From Lentimicrobiaceae bacterium (GTDB lineage: Bacteria; Bacteroidota; Bacteroidia; Bacteroidales; JALOCA01), in the NCBI GenBank assembly GCA_023227965.1, contig JALOCA010000018.1:1-62442 (forward strand): 62,442 nucleotides of DNA, in the 5' to 3' direction. Shown in pieces: positions 35,155 to 43,651 of the stretch (within the stretch, counting starts at the first letter, position 1; each line of letters begins with the position of its first letter). The notes under the pieces were generated by a model that saw only the letters and a program-made list of their open reading frames with translations, searched no databases and had not been told where the DNA came from. The position numbers and the translations under genes were made by a program.

Positions 35155-35961
35155 ATGCTCTGTTTTCCAAATGCTAAAATAAACCTTGGTCTTTCCGTTA
35201 CAGGAAAAAGAAGTGATGGCTTTCATAATATCGAAACCATTTTTTATCCCATCCCTCTTTGCGACATACTGGAGGTTATCAATTCGCCCGATGGTACTTT
35301 TACTTTTACCATGAGTGGTCTCCAAATTGATGGTGATCCTTTGTCCAACCTGTGTGTAAAGGCTTACCAACTGCTAAGCAATCAATTTACTATTCCTGCT
35401 GTAAAAATTCATCTCCATAAAGTTATACCTGCTGGCGCCGGCTTGGGTGGAGGTTCTTCTGACGGGACATTTATCCTTAAACTGTTAAACAATCTTTTTC
35501 AATTAGATATAAATATTCTTGATTTGCAAAAATATGCATCCATCTTAGGTAGCGATTGTGTGTTTTTTATTGAAAATAAACCAGCTTTAGCTTCCGGAAA
35601 GGGAGAAGTGTTGCAGCCCTGCTCTGTAAATCTTAAAAAATATCATTTTGTAATAGTGAAACCCAATGTTCATATTACTACCGTATGGGCGTACTCACAA
35701 ATTACACCTCAAAAACCTAAATTTCCGGTAGAAGCAGTTGTTTCGTTGCCTATTGAAAAATGGAAGAGTATGCTTTTCAATGATTTTGAAGAACCTGTAA
35801 TAGAAAAATTTCCTGTCATAGGCGAGATTAAACAAGCATTGTATAGCCAGGGTGCAATTTTTGCAGCCATGGCCGGAAGCGGTTCGGCGGTTTATGGTAT
35901 TTTTAAAAAACAAATTCAACCGCAACCGTTGTTTCCTGGCTGTTTTGTATGGAGTTACTGA
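35155..35961 (+). CDS. ispE: 4-diphosphocytidyl-2-C-methyl-D-erythritol kinase
   Basis: IspE phosphorylates CDP-methylerythritol in the MEP pathway of isoprenoid synthesis. The 268-residue protein is a GHMP kinase: N-terminal FPNAKINLGLSVTGKRSDGF, the ATP loop PAGAGLGGGSSDG near residue 95, and a C-terminal MAGSGSAVYGIF motif. ATG 35155 is preferred to the TTG at 35146. It follows rsgA by 10 bases and is likely co-transcribed. Its stop abuts the lptG-like stop from the other strand without a gap. Confidence 0.94.
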   Translation: MLCFPNAKINLGLSVTGKRSDGFHNIETIFYPIPLCDILEVINSPDGTFTFTMSGLQIDGDPLSNLCVKAYQLLSNQFTIPAVKIHLHKVIPAGAGLGGGSSDGTFILKLLNNLFQLDINILDLQKYASILGSDCVFFIENKPALASGKGEVLQPCSVNLKKYHFVIVKPNVHITTVWAYSQITPQKPKFPVEAVVSLPIEKWKSMLFNDFEEPVIEKFPVIGEIKQALYSQGAIFAAMAGSGSAVYGIFKKQIQPQPLFPGCFVWSY

Positions 35962-37038
35962 TTATTTGGGAGCTTTCTTAATCAGGTATAACCCCAAGAT
36001 TCCGAAGAGTATATTCGGAATCCAGACTGCTATAAATGGTGGCATATTACCAAATGCGGCAAAAACAGAAAAAATCTGCATAAATAAAATAAAGGTAAAA
36101 CTGATTGTAATACCTAGCCCCAGATGCAAACCTATACCCCCTCTCACCTTTCGGCTCGATAATGCATATCCAATGATAGTCAAAACAATTGTAGCGAAAG
36201 GAAATGCAATTCGTTTGTGCTTTTCCAGTTCAAACTGTGTAACAATTTTGGTCCCTCTTAACTTTTCTCTTGCAATTGCCTCGCGAAGTTCTTCATAAGT
36301 AAAGGTTTTAAGATCGTGCACCGACATCGAAAAGTCGGTAGGTTTAACCCTAAGGGTAGTATCATAAGTGCCAAGGTACGAAAACGATTCGTTCATTCCA
36401 TTTATTTTCCGCTCATATGCATTCATTATTTTCCACTTCTTTTGGATACTGTCCCATCGGATTAAGTCGGAATTCAACCGGTAAAACAAGCCCGATTTGT
36501 TGATTTTTTCAATGGAAAAGCGGTAACCGGTATTGGTTTGATTATTGTACGATTCTATAAATACATATGTTACAGAGTCAATCTGCATGTGGATATTGAT
36601 GTCTTTATTGCGAATCGGATCTTTAATATACACTTTTTCAAAAGCAAGCATCCGCTTGTTGGTATGTGGAATTACAAAATTGGCAAGTACAAACGAAAGC
36701 AACGACAGGGTCAGTGCCGAAATAAGGTAGGGACGTAGCAACCTGTTAAAGCTGATACCACTGTTCAACATGGCAACAATTTCAGTATTGGCAGCCAGTT
36801 TAGAGGTAAAAAATATTACCGAAATAAATGTAAAAAGTGCGCTGAAAAGATTGATAAAGTAGGGCAGAAAATTCAGGTAATAAGAAAAAACTATCTCCCG
36901 CACAGGTGCCTGCCTTTCAAGAAAATCATCTACCTTTTCAGAAAAATCGAAAATGATAATAATAACGGCAAGCATACTGATGGCATAGAAAAAAGTGCCC
37001 AGAAACTTCTTTATTATGTATATATCAAGTTTTTTCAT
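35962..37038 (-). CDS. LptF/LptG-family permease
   Basis: LptF and LptG form the membrane part of the LptB2FGC transporter that extracts lipopolysaccharide from the inner membrane. The 358-residue protein has the family layout: a short N-terminal helix after MKKLDIYIIKKFLGTFFYA, three N-terminal membrane segments, a periplasmic beta-jellyroll (about 120-250), and three C-terminal membrane segments. As usual in Bacteroidota it is closer to the LptG/YjgQ type, but the two types are hard to tell apart by eye. The start overlaps the tgt stop by one base (TAATG), so they form one operon. Confidence 0.9.
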   Translation of the reverse strand: MKKLDIYIIKKFLGTFFYAISMLAVIIIIFDFSEKVDDFLERQAPVREIVFSYYLNFLPYFINLFSALFTFISVIFFTSKLAANTEIVAMLNSGISFNRLLRPYLISALTLSLLSFVLANFVIPHTNKRMLAFEKVYIKDPIRNKDINIHMQIDSVTYVFIESYNNQTNTGYRFSIEKINKSGLFYRLNSDLIRWDSIQKKWKIMNAYERKINGMNESFSYLGTYDTTLRVKPTDFSMSVHDLKTFTYEELREAIAREKLRGTKIVTQFELEKHKRIAFPFATIVLTIIGYALSSRKVRGGIGLHLGLGITISFTFILFMQIFSVFAAFGNMPPFIAVWIPNILFGILGLYLIKKAPK

Positions 37039-38168
37039 TATAATCGGGTGGATAATTGTTTAATCATTACCGTTTTCCAACTGGCAAAAGTACCTTCAGC
37101 AATGTGTAATCTTGCCTGCTTCATCAGCCAGAGATAAAAAGCAAGATTATGCATACTAACTATCATCGGACCGTTCATCTCGTTTGAAATAAAAAGATGC
37201 CGGAGATAAGCTTTTGAATATTGCCTGTCAACAAAGCAGGTATCTTCTTCATCGAGCAGTGAAAAATCATTTTTCCATTTTTCATTCCTGATGTTGATGA
37301 TACCTTGTGCTGTAAAAATCATGCCATTACGCCCATTACGTGTAGGCATCACACAGTCAAACATATCAATACCTAAAGCAATATTTTCTAAAATATTTAC
37401 CGGAGTACCCACACCCATCAGGTAGCGGGGTTTTTCACGGGGTAAAATTCCGCAAACTAATTCCGTCATTTCGTACATCACTTCAGCAGGTTCGCCTACT
37501 GAAAGACCGCCTATGGCATAACCGCCGGAAGGGTAAGAAGCAATGGTTTCTGCCGAAAATTTCCGCAAATCACGATACACACTACCCTGAACTATAGGAA
37601 ATAATTCTTGATGGTAGCCATAACTGCACTGAGTTTCGTTGTAGCGTTGCATACACCTTCCGAGCCATTGATGAGTAATTTCAAGCGATTTTTCGGCATA
37701 TTCCCTATCGCAGGGAAATGGTGTGCATTCGTCGAAAGCCATCATGATGTCGGCTCCTATTGCACGCTGGATGTCAATCACGTATTCTGGAGTAAAATGA
37801 TGTCTCGAACCATCAATATGAGACTGGAAAACCACTCCTTCAGGGTTAAGTTTACGGCGATGTGCAAGCGAATATACCTGATAACCACCACTATCGGTAA
37901 GAATTGGTTTATCCCAGCCGGAAAAACGATGCAAACCGCCGGCTTTCGTTAGTACAGAAATCCCCGGTCGGAGGTAAAGATGGTAGGTATTTCCCAGTAT
38001 GATTTGCGCATGAATATCATCTTTCAGGTTTTTATGATGGACAGCTTTAACGGCACCGGCTGTGCCTACTGGCATAAAAATGGGGGTTTCAATGGTCCCG
38101 TGTGCTGTTGTAAGTATCCCTGTTCGGGCAGAAGTTTTGTTATCAGTATATTGGATGGTAAATGCCAA
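37038..38168 (-). CDS. tgt: Queuine tRNA-ribosyltransferase (Tgt)
   Basis: Tgt exchanges guanine 34 of GUN-anticodon tRNAs for the queuosine precursor. The 376-residue TIM-barrel enzyme shows IETPIFMPVGTAGAVK, the active-site loop ILTDSGGYQVYSL, GLSVGE and the nucleophile region DCVMPTRNGRNG. The C-terminal zinc site, usually CxCxxC plus His, reads DTCFVD here: only the middle Cys remains in line with the family, while the His in VSMHNLAFYL is kept. The start is TTG at 38168, since a stop precedes it in frame. TATCTTTG (38193-38186) is a possible -7 box. Confidence 0.95.
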   Translation of the reverse strand: MAFTIQYTDNKTSARTGILTTAHGTIETPIFMPVGTAGAVKAVHHKNLKDDIHAQIILGNTYHLYLRPGISVLTKAGGLHRFSGWDKPILTDSGGYQVYSLAHRRKLNPEGVVFQSHIDGSRHHFTPEYVIDIQRAIGADIMMAFDECTPFPCDREYAEKSLEITHQWLGRCMQRYNETQCSYGYHQELFPIVQGSVYRDLRKFSAETIASYPSGGYAIGGLSVGEPAEVMYEMTELVCGILPREKPRYLMGVGTPVNILENIALGIDMFDCVMPTRNGRNGMIFTAQGIINIRNEKWKNDFSLLDEEDTCFVDRQYSKAYLRHLFISNEMNGPMIVSMHNLAFYLWLMKQARLHIAEGTFASWKTVMIKQLSTRL

Positions 38169-38243
38169 TGTTCATAAAATTTTGCCAAAGATAGTTGATA
38201 TTCCTTTGGGAATAAATAATTTTGTTTGTCCAATTTCGGTAGT

Positions 38244-39377
38244 ATGCTGTTTGATATTGAATTGTCAGATCCCTTGGTTATGGGCATTGCCCTTGTTTTT
38301 TCGTTTTCCTTTTTAGTACAATTGTTTTATTACTGGTTTTTTTTCAGCAGGCTGGCATTTCATCGCCAAAAACCTTTCCAATCTACTGACCATCAGGTAT
38401 CTGTGGTTATCTGTGCAAGAAACGAATATTATAATCTCGAACGCAATTTGCCGATAATTCTCGAACAGGATTATCCCGATTTTGAAGTTGTTGTGGTAAA
38501 CGACTGTTCCGATGACGATACTTTTTACCTGCTGAACGACATGGCTGAAAAGTACAAAAATCTTAAGATAGTTAATATTAATCAAACTCTTAACTTCTTT
38601 TCTGGAAAAAAATTCCCTCTTTCTATCGGAATCAAATCGGCAAAAAATGAACTGCTCCTGCTCACAGATGCCGACTGCAATCCCAGAAGTCGGCAGTGGA
38701 TACGGCAAATGCAAAGCCAATTCGATAATAAAACGGAAATAGTGCTGGGATATGGCGGTTATGAATGTATTAAAGGACTACTCAATAAATTAATCCGTTA
38801 TGACACCCTGCAGGTTGCCATGCAATACCTTTCACTGGCAAAGGCAGGCTTACCCTATATGGGTGTCGGCAGAAATCTTGCGTATCGCAAATCGCTTTTC
38901 TATAAAAACAATGGATTTATCTCTCACTACCGCATACAGTCGGGCGACGACGACCTTTTTATAAATCGTGTTGCTCATCGCAAAAATACCCGCGTGGAAG
39001 TATCGTTGCACAGTCACACGATTTCTGTAGCCAAAACATCATTTCGTGACTGGATGCGGCAAAAAAAACGCCACTTGAGTACCGGAAGATATTATAAAAC
39101 TCGCCATAAAATAGTGCTCGGACTATTTTCGTCAACACGTTTTCTGTTTTTTCTTACTCTCGCCTGGCTTTTGTGTTCAGGGTTCAATTATTATGTAGTT
39201 TTACTTGCCTTGTTGCTTCGCATGATTTCACAATTGATAATAACCCGACATTGCATGAAACAACTTTCGGAAAAGCAATTTCTTTTTCTTACACCAATTT
39301 TCGAAATATTTTTATTCTTTACCAACGCAACGGCAGGTTTCTTGACAATTTTCAGCAGGAAACAGGTTTGGAAATAG
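38244..39377 (+). CDS. Membrane-bound family 2 glycosyltransferase
   Basis: The 377-residue protein (ATG 38244; the longer frame uses TTG at 38226) has an N-terminal membrane helix (about 11-35), a GT-A domain (VSVVICARNEYYNLERNLP, VVVNDCSDDDT, the DxD-like DADCN) and two or three C-terminal membrane segments. QSGDDDLFINR and the RQKKRHLSTGRYY motif, equivalent to QxxRW of processive synthases, place it near cellulose/hyaluronan-type or ceramide glucosyltransferase relatives. It should build or modify an envelope glycan from the cytoplasmic face. The region before it is shared with the divergent tgt promoter. Confidence 0.87.
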   Translation: MLFDIELSDPLVMGIALVFSFSFLVQLFYYWFFFSRLAFHRQKPFQSTDHQVSVVICARNEYYNLERNLPIILEQDYPDFEVVVVNDCSDDDTFYLLNDMAEKYKNLKIVNINQTLNFFSGKKFPLSIGIKSAKNELLLLTDADCNPRSRQWIRQMQSQFDNKTEIVLGYGGYECIKGLLNKLIRYDTLQVAMQYLSLAKAGLPYMGVGRNLAYRKSLFYKNNGFISHYRIQSGDDDLFINRVAHRKNTRVEVSLHSHTISVAKTSFRDWMRQKKRHLSTGRYYKTRHKIVLGLFSSTRFLFFLTLAWLLCSGFNYYVVLLALLLRMISQLIITRHCMKQLSEKQFLFLTPIFEIFLFFTNATAGFLTIFSRKQVWK

Positions 39378-39751
39378 CTTTTTTTAGAAATTTAAATTTA
39401 TAGATAATTTTACTTAATGTAAGTTCGACATAATTTTTAATAAACCACCTATAGAATTATTATAGATGAATCACTTATCTCTGATGATAATACTATTGTG
39501 AATTTCTACCAAACTTAGATGTAATCAATAATAATAACATTATTGCTTCAATTTGTTATTATTTTTCAGTGTATTTGAAGGCAAATTTAAAATGGTCTCC
39601 TTTTTCAGAAAAAAATCAAAGACGGTTTGATTTTACCCATGAACGGGTTACTTATGTGTTTTTGGGAACTATGATTTGATAAATAGTAATACATCTATCT
39701 AACTACTAATGTATTGCTGTATTTTAACATTATCAAAAGACAGTATGCCCC
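39378..39751. other. 374-base spacer with a possible gene remnant
   Basis: No full gene is supported. On the plus strand a frame open from about 39490 reads towards KWSPFSEKNQRRFDFTHERV and stops with TGA at 39677-39679. It has no ATG in a good position and no family I can name, so it may be a fragment or chance. The rest is AT-rich. Confidence 0.35.
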
Positions 39752-40426
39752 TTACAAATACAGAAAATATCCAATACCCATTATATAATCTGTACGGGGA
39801 TTGGGCTTGTTATATTCTTTCTGTATAAGATAAAAAATATCTATTGTATGCAAACGATTGAAACTGTACTCAAAGCCCCCGCTATACCGTATTCTGTTAA
39901 ATTGTTCGTATTGGACATTATTTAACCGGAAATATACTTCAGTATAAAAATAAGGTGTATATTTTTTATCAAGATCAATTTTTATAGTAGCTTTCTCCCT
40001 GATATAATTAGCAGGCATCCTTCCATCTGGAGAAGAATTGTAATCGGTATATTGTGACTGGAATCTCGATCTGACAGAAAAAACAATAGGCTTCATTTTT
40101 TCTTTTAATATTATATCAAAATAATATCTATGCCTGTTATTATAGGAATCATCAAGCCTTCTTTTATTTGAAAAGCGATAATTTGCAGATATCTTAATAT
40201 TTTTATTTATTTTATAAGCCAACCCCAGGTCGCTGAGTATTGTTCCGGCTTCAGTACAATTTTCATTTAAGCGAAGTTCTTCAGTAAATGTGGCTGATAA
40301 ATCGGAAAAAATACTTTTCTCAATATTTATACTCATCCAGGCTCCGGCATCATTTACTTGTGCCAGCGTATGTAATCTACAAATAAAAAAAGTAATTACA
40401 ATAAATATTTTAATAAATTTATTCAT
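39752..40426 (-). CDS. DUF2490 outer-membrane-like protein
   Basis: The 224-residue protein has a signal peptide (about residues 1-22) followed by DUF2490 beta-strands (AWMSINIEKSIFSDLSATF, EELRLNENCTEAG, ISANYRFSNKRRLDDSYNNR) and ends GIGYFLYL. The family is thought to form an outer-membrane barrel, and its function is not known. It is the last gene of the polyphosphate-polymerase operon, overlapping the DUF4956 gene by 8 bases, so it probably serves the same process at the outer membrane. Confidence 0.8.
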   Translation of the reverse strand: MNKFIKIFIVITFFICRLHTLAQVNDAGAWMSINIEKSIFSDLSATFTEELRLNENCTEAGTILSDLGLAYKINKNIKISANYRFSNKRRLDDSYNNRHRYYFDIILKEKMKPIVFSVRSRFQSQYTDYNSSPDGRMPANYIREKATIKIDLDKKYTPYFYTEVYFRLNNVQYEQFNRIRYSGGFEYSFNRLHTIDIFYLIQKEYNKPNPRTDYIMGIGYFLYL

Positions 40427-41138
40427 AATAGTAAATACGAATATTAGCCGTATCCTTTAAAAAATCAAGTTTATTTATAGCTATTCGATGTATGTTAAGC
40501 CCAGTCCGTTTTTTCAGGTCTTCCATCAGTGCTTCATGTTGTTCCGGTTTAATTAATTCAATATTATCATATTGAACATTTTTTGTAAGTTCTCTTTTGA
40601 TAAATACATTTCCATCCAGAATAAATGTGCTGGCTACAATAATTGCATTAATGATTCCGGTTTCCTGTAATTCAAGTCGTATTGCATTCAGCAAACCGGT
40701 AGCGATGAAAATAAAAAGGTAGGTCATGTCCTTCATCGAAATTCCATCGGTACGGTATCGGAGCATGGAAAAAACAGCAAACAATCCGAATGCCGCCCCC
40801 ATTGAAATTTTGACCTCATTTAGCACATAAGTTAATAAAAAAATTATAATATTAAAAATAAAGTATGTAAATATATAATCTTTTTTCCTATTATTTGGAT
40901 AATATATTAAAGTTATTATTATTAAAACTGCGACTACATTAATAGCAAGGTTTATATAAAATGTATTATCTATTTCTATTATATCTTTTACTTTTTTCTT
41001 ATCAGTTTTTTTATCTGTTACTGAAGTTTCTAAACTGTGTATTTCTTCATCTACTGTTTGCTGTGCAATGCTTACACGTCCTGGGATACAAAGAAAAAGA
41101 AACAGGACTAATGTAGCAATGGTTTTAATTCGTATCAT
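40419..41138 (-). CDS. DUF4956 membrane protein
   Basis: The 239-residue protein has a signal-like N-terminal helix, then four or so membrane segments around 72-165, with the family signature GLFAVFSMLRYRTDGISMKD followed by MTYLFIFIATGLLNA. A soluble C-terminal part of about 75 residues follows. DUF4956 genes usually lie next to VTC-type polyphosphate polymerases, as here (14-base overlap), so it may be the membrane partner that anchors the polymerase or passes the polymer on; this role is inferred. Confidence 0.85.
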   Translation of the reverse strand: MIRIKTIATLVLFLFLCIPGRVSIAQQTVDEEIHSLETSVTDKKTDKKKVKDIIEIDNTFYINLAINVVAVLIIITLIYYPNNRKKDYIFTYFIFNIIIFLLTYVLNEVKISMGAAFGLFAVFSMLRYRTDGISMKDMTYLFIFIATGLLNAIRLELQETGIINAIIVASTFILDGNVFIKRELTKNVQYDNIELIKPEQHEALMEDLKKRTGLNIHRIAINKLDFLKDTANIRIYYYE

Positions 41139-41883
41139 GATAATATTTATTTATATATGCTATTTTTTCTTTAAAATTATTAATTTTAACAGTGTTATTA
41201 GTACAAATAATGCCAAAACAATATTTACTTATACCTTTTTTTTGTATATGATGTTGATGCATTATCTGAATAAAAGGTGAAACTGCAGATTTTGATTGTT
41301 TTACTTCTGCAATAACTAATTCAGGATAAGATTTTGTTTTTTCTTTGTTTTTATAGTGCAAACCTATATCAATGGTCAATCTTTCAGGAGAATTTTTATT
41401 TATCAGCGTAATCCGGGAATACAGTACCCATAAAACCGGGCGTAACCTATCTGCCAGTCCGGGGATTTTAGCATTAAGCCATTCTCTGGTTTTTCCATTC
41501 AGTTCTTCACTACTATTTTCGGATCTTTTTATCCTGTTTTTTATTGTTCTGCCTTTATTGTTTTTCAACTTTATTTCAAAAAAACGTGTATCAGCATCTA
41601 CATATCTCCTTATACGCACCTTGTAACGGTTCATTTTCCCATTATGGTGCTGCAAATATAGGCGGTAGTCACTTGTATCGAAATAAAGCGTTTCATACCT
41701 GCAAAGCCTTGTTCCATTTATTTCCAACACCCTGTATTGGTTTTGAATCATGGTCAGTAACTCTGGCAACTGATTGATATTAAATATATATTTTGTATCA
41801 ATCCTGTCGAGAAGCTTTACGGTATCCATTTCTTCAAGTGTAATAGATGAGAATTGATTAACAATATTTTTTACAGCATCCAT
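41125..41883 (-). CDS. VTC-domain polyphosphate polymerase
   Basis: The 252-residue protein is a tunnel-fold VTC domain: LLDRIDTKYIFN near the start, LYFDTSDYRLYLQHHNGKMN, a basic lining (YKVRIRRY), FFEIKLKNNKGRTIKNRI and the closing PELVIAEVKQSK. In yeast Vtc4 these Arg/Lys/Glu residues bind ATP and metal and make polyphosphate. It lacks SPX and membrane domains of its own and overlaps the DUF4956 gene downstream, which could supply the membrane part. It is the central gene of a five-gene operon (42869 to 39752). Confidence 0.87.
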   Translation of the reverse strand: MDAVKNIVNQFSSITLEEMDTVKLLDRIDTKYIFNINQLPELLTMIQNQYRVLEINGTRLCRYETLYFDTSDYRLYLQHHNGKMNRYKVRIRRYVDADTRFFEIKLKNNKGRTIKNRIKRSENSSEELNGKTREWLNAKIPGLADRLRPVLWVLYSRITLINKNSPERLTIDIGLHYKNKEKTKSYPELVIAEVKQSKSAVSPFIQIMHQHHIQKKGISKYCFGIICTNNTVKINNFKEKIAYINKYYHDTN

Positions 41884-41898
41884 TTGTTTACTACCTGG

Positions 41899-42468
41899 TT
41901 AATGATACTCATACGACCATTTTTTCAACGATTTAAGCACATTTTTGCTATTTAATGTTTGCCTTTCCGTTTTTAAATGTTTGGCATTGTAACTATATTG
42001 TATTTTTTTAATCAGTTCTCCCGAAGCATTATACACTGTTTCTGTAGCTTTATCACCATTTAATTTATAAGTAATAGTTGTTCTTTTTATAATTTTTCCT
42101 AAGGAATTGTACTCCACTTCTTCTATTTTTTCATTCTTTGCATTATATTTAAATATTTTTTTAACATTTATTTTATCCTTCAAATCAAATTGTGTTTCTT
42201 CAATTTTATTTAAATATTTATCGTATTTTGCAGTTTCTTTTTTTGTAACGGTTCCATTTTTATCGTATTCTATCAGTGCTGTAGGGTTCCCATTTTTATC
42301 ATATTCCTCATAACTTTCTTTATATGATGTACTCTCTCCGTTTGCAATATCGGTTTGCCATACGGTTATTGTTTTTATTTTATTCTTTTTAACGTCCTTT
42401 TTCCCCTGACAAAAAACGACAAACGGTAAAAGCAATAAAAGAGAAATTATTTTAAATGTTTTCATCAT
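41899..42468 (-). CDS. Exported YD-repeat-like protein in the polyphosphate operon
   Basis: The 189-residue protein has a signal peptide (MMKTFKIISLLLLLPFVVFC, the final Cys perhaps a lipobox) and a mature part of short repeats such as EEYDKNGNPTALIEYDKNG and YNSLGKIIKRTTITYKLNG. These resemble RHS/YD or MORN-like beta repeats; the gene at 8063 has a similar plan. Function is unknown. Its ATG shares one base with the stop of the lipoprotein gene upstream and it lies 15 bases before the VTC gene, so it is part of the same operon. Confidence 0.72.
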   Translation of the reverse strand: MMKTFKIISLLLLLPFVVFCQGKKDVKKNKIKTITVWQTDIANGESTSYKESYEEYDKNGNPTALIEYDKNGTVTKKETAKYDKYLNKIEETQFDLKDKINVKKIFKYNAKNEKIEEVEYNSLGKIIKRTTITYKLNGDKATETVYNASGELIKKIQYSYNAKHLKTERQTLNSKNVLKSLKKWSYEYH

Positions 42469-42869
42469 TAATTAAAAATTGTGATATCCGGAACTTTAAC
42501 ATTTTGATTATTTTTTGTAATTTTAACGGTATCTATCATTGGAATTATACCGGAAGGGCTATGCAGCGTTGAGTCCTTGGAATACACATAGATAATGTAT
42601 GTACCCTGGCGGAGATATTTGAATGAATAAACACCTTTGTAATTGGTTCTCGTACGATCGCTAAAACCCTTATCATCATCATAAATGATATAAACATCAT
42701 CATCCTGAGATAAATAATAAGCATTTAGCACAGTAAAAGAGCTATTATAGTCCTTTACCCAAATAGTTCCATAAATGGAAGAATTTCCGCCTTCACCAGC
42801 TTCTTTTGAGCAGGAAACGAAAAAGATAGTTAATATAATAACTACATAAATGATTAATTGTTTTTTCAT
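42468..42869 (-). CDS. Lipoprotein with a carboxypeptidase-regulatory-like fold
   Basis: The 133-residue protein starts with a lipoprotein signal peptide (VVIILTIFFVSCSKEAG, lipobox VSC with Cys20). The mature part looks like a single beta-sandwich (IYGTIWVKDYNSSF, TNYKGVYSFKYLRQGTYIIY, VKITKNNQNVKVPDI), as in carboxypeptidase-regulatory/CNA-B domains. It is the first gene of the five-gene operon with the VTC polymerase and probably sits in the outer membrane. Confidence 0.75.
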   Translation of the reverse strand: MKKQLIIYVVIILTIFFVSCSKEAGEGGNSSIYGTIWVKDYNSSFTVLNAYYLSQDDDVYIIYDDDKGFSDRTRTNYKGVYSFKYLRQGTYIIYVYSKDSTLHSPSGIIPMIDTVKITKNNQNVKVPDITIFN

Positions 42870-43321
42870 TAATTTATTATTATTTTATTAGTTAATACTT
42901 TATCTTCACAAATGACTCTCATAAAATAAATTTCCGACAAATTTAATGAAGTTATAATAAGAAAAACATAAAAAGGGTTTAACTGGTAAATTTCTACAAA
43001 CATTTTTTGTCCACTCAAACTAAATAAACCAAAGAATAAAGGTTGCAGCAAAGCATCTATCTCTGAATAAAGATTGTTTTTGCCGGATTTGGATAAATAA
43101 TAACCATGTTATTAATAAATGTTCCAATGGCATTATACTATGAATAATATGGTTGCGCTGTTACAAAAGAACCAATATTGTTAAGATAGCGTCCAAAGGA
43201 TTTTTCGGCATATGTAAAATGAACTCAAATTATTTATTAGAAGCAGGGTGAACTAATAAAATAATTGGGTTTAGTATATCGTACAGGAAAAGATCAAAAA
43301 TTTTTAACAAAATTTGGAGTT
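42870..43321. other. 452-base spacer upstream of the polyphosphate operon
   Basis: No gene is supported; a 60-codon frame at 42869-43051 has no support from composition. At 43200-43232 a segment (ATTTTTCGGCATATGTAAAA) is about 25 of 33 identical to the middle of the 74-bp repeat found at 22438 and 25957, a possible third, diverged copy. The rest is AT-rich. Confidence 0.4.
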
Positions 43322-43651
43322 TTATCTTTGTAATTTTAGATTTTCTTTATGGCGACGGGCATCGCGAAGAGTTTTCTTTTCAAGGTTCTTTTGGAAAGCC
43401 TCCGTTAGGTTTATTTCCGTTTGGTTAGCAAGGCAGATTAAAACAAACAACACGTCAGCTAATTCATCGGCAAGATCGAGGTTATTATCAGAAAGCTTAT
43501 TGGATTGCTCTCCAAAACGGCGGGCAATTATTCTTGCAACTTCTCCTACTTCTTCAGTAAGAAGAGCCATATTAGTAAGTTCGTTAAAATAGCGGACACC
43601 CGTTATGGCAATCCATTGGTCAACCATATTCTGTGCTTGTTCTAAAGTCAT
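43322..43651 (-). CDS. MazG-like nucleotide pyrophosphohydrolase
   Basis: The 109-residue protein is a single all-alpha MazG/dUTPase-like domain. The metal motif EEVGEVARIIAR (residues 29-40) and DLADELADVLFVLICLAN (about 60-77) provide the Glu/Asp set that binds magnesium. Such proteins hydrolyse non-canonical or excess NTPs to NMP and pyrophosphate. Its ATG overlaps the response-regulator stop by 4 bases, an odd partner that suggests translational coupling to the two-component system. Confidence 0.88.
   Translation of the reverse strand: MTLEQAQNMVDQWIAITGVRYFNELTNMALLTEEVGEVARIIARRFGEQSNKLSDNNLDLADELADVLFVLICLANQTEINLTEAFQKNLEKKTLRDARRHKENLKLQR

Noticed and set aside
42869..43051. Minus-strand frame of 60 codons before the lipoprotein gene
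   Set aside because: No signal, no motif, and composition like the surrounding AT-rich spacer; it shares only a base with the operon start.
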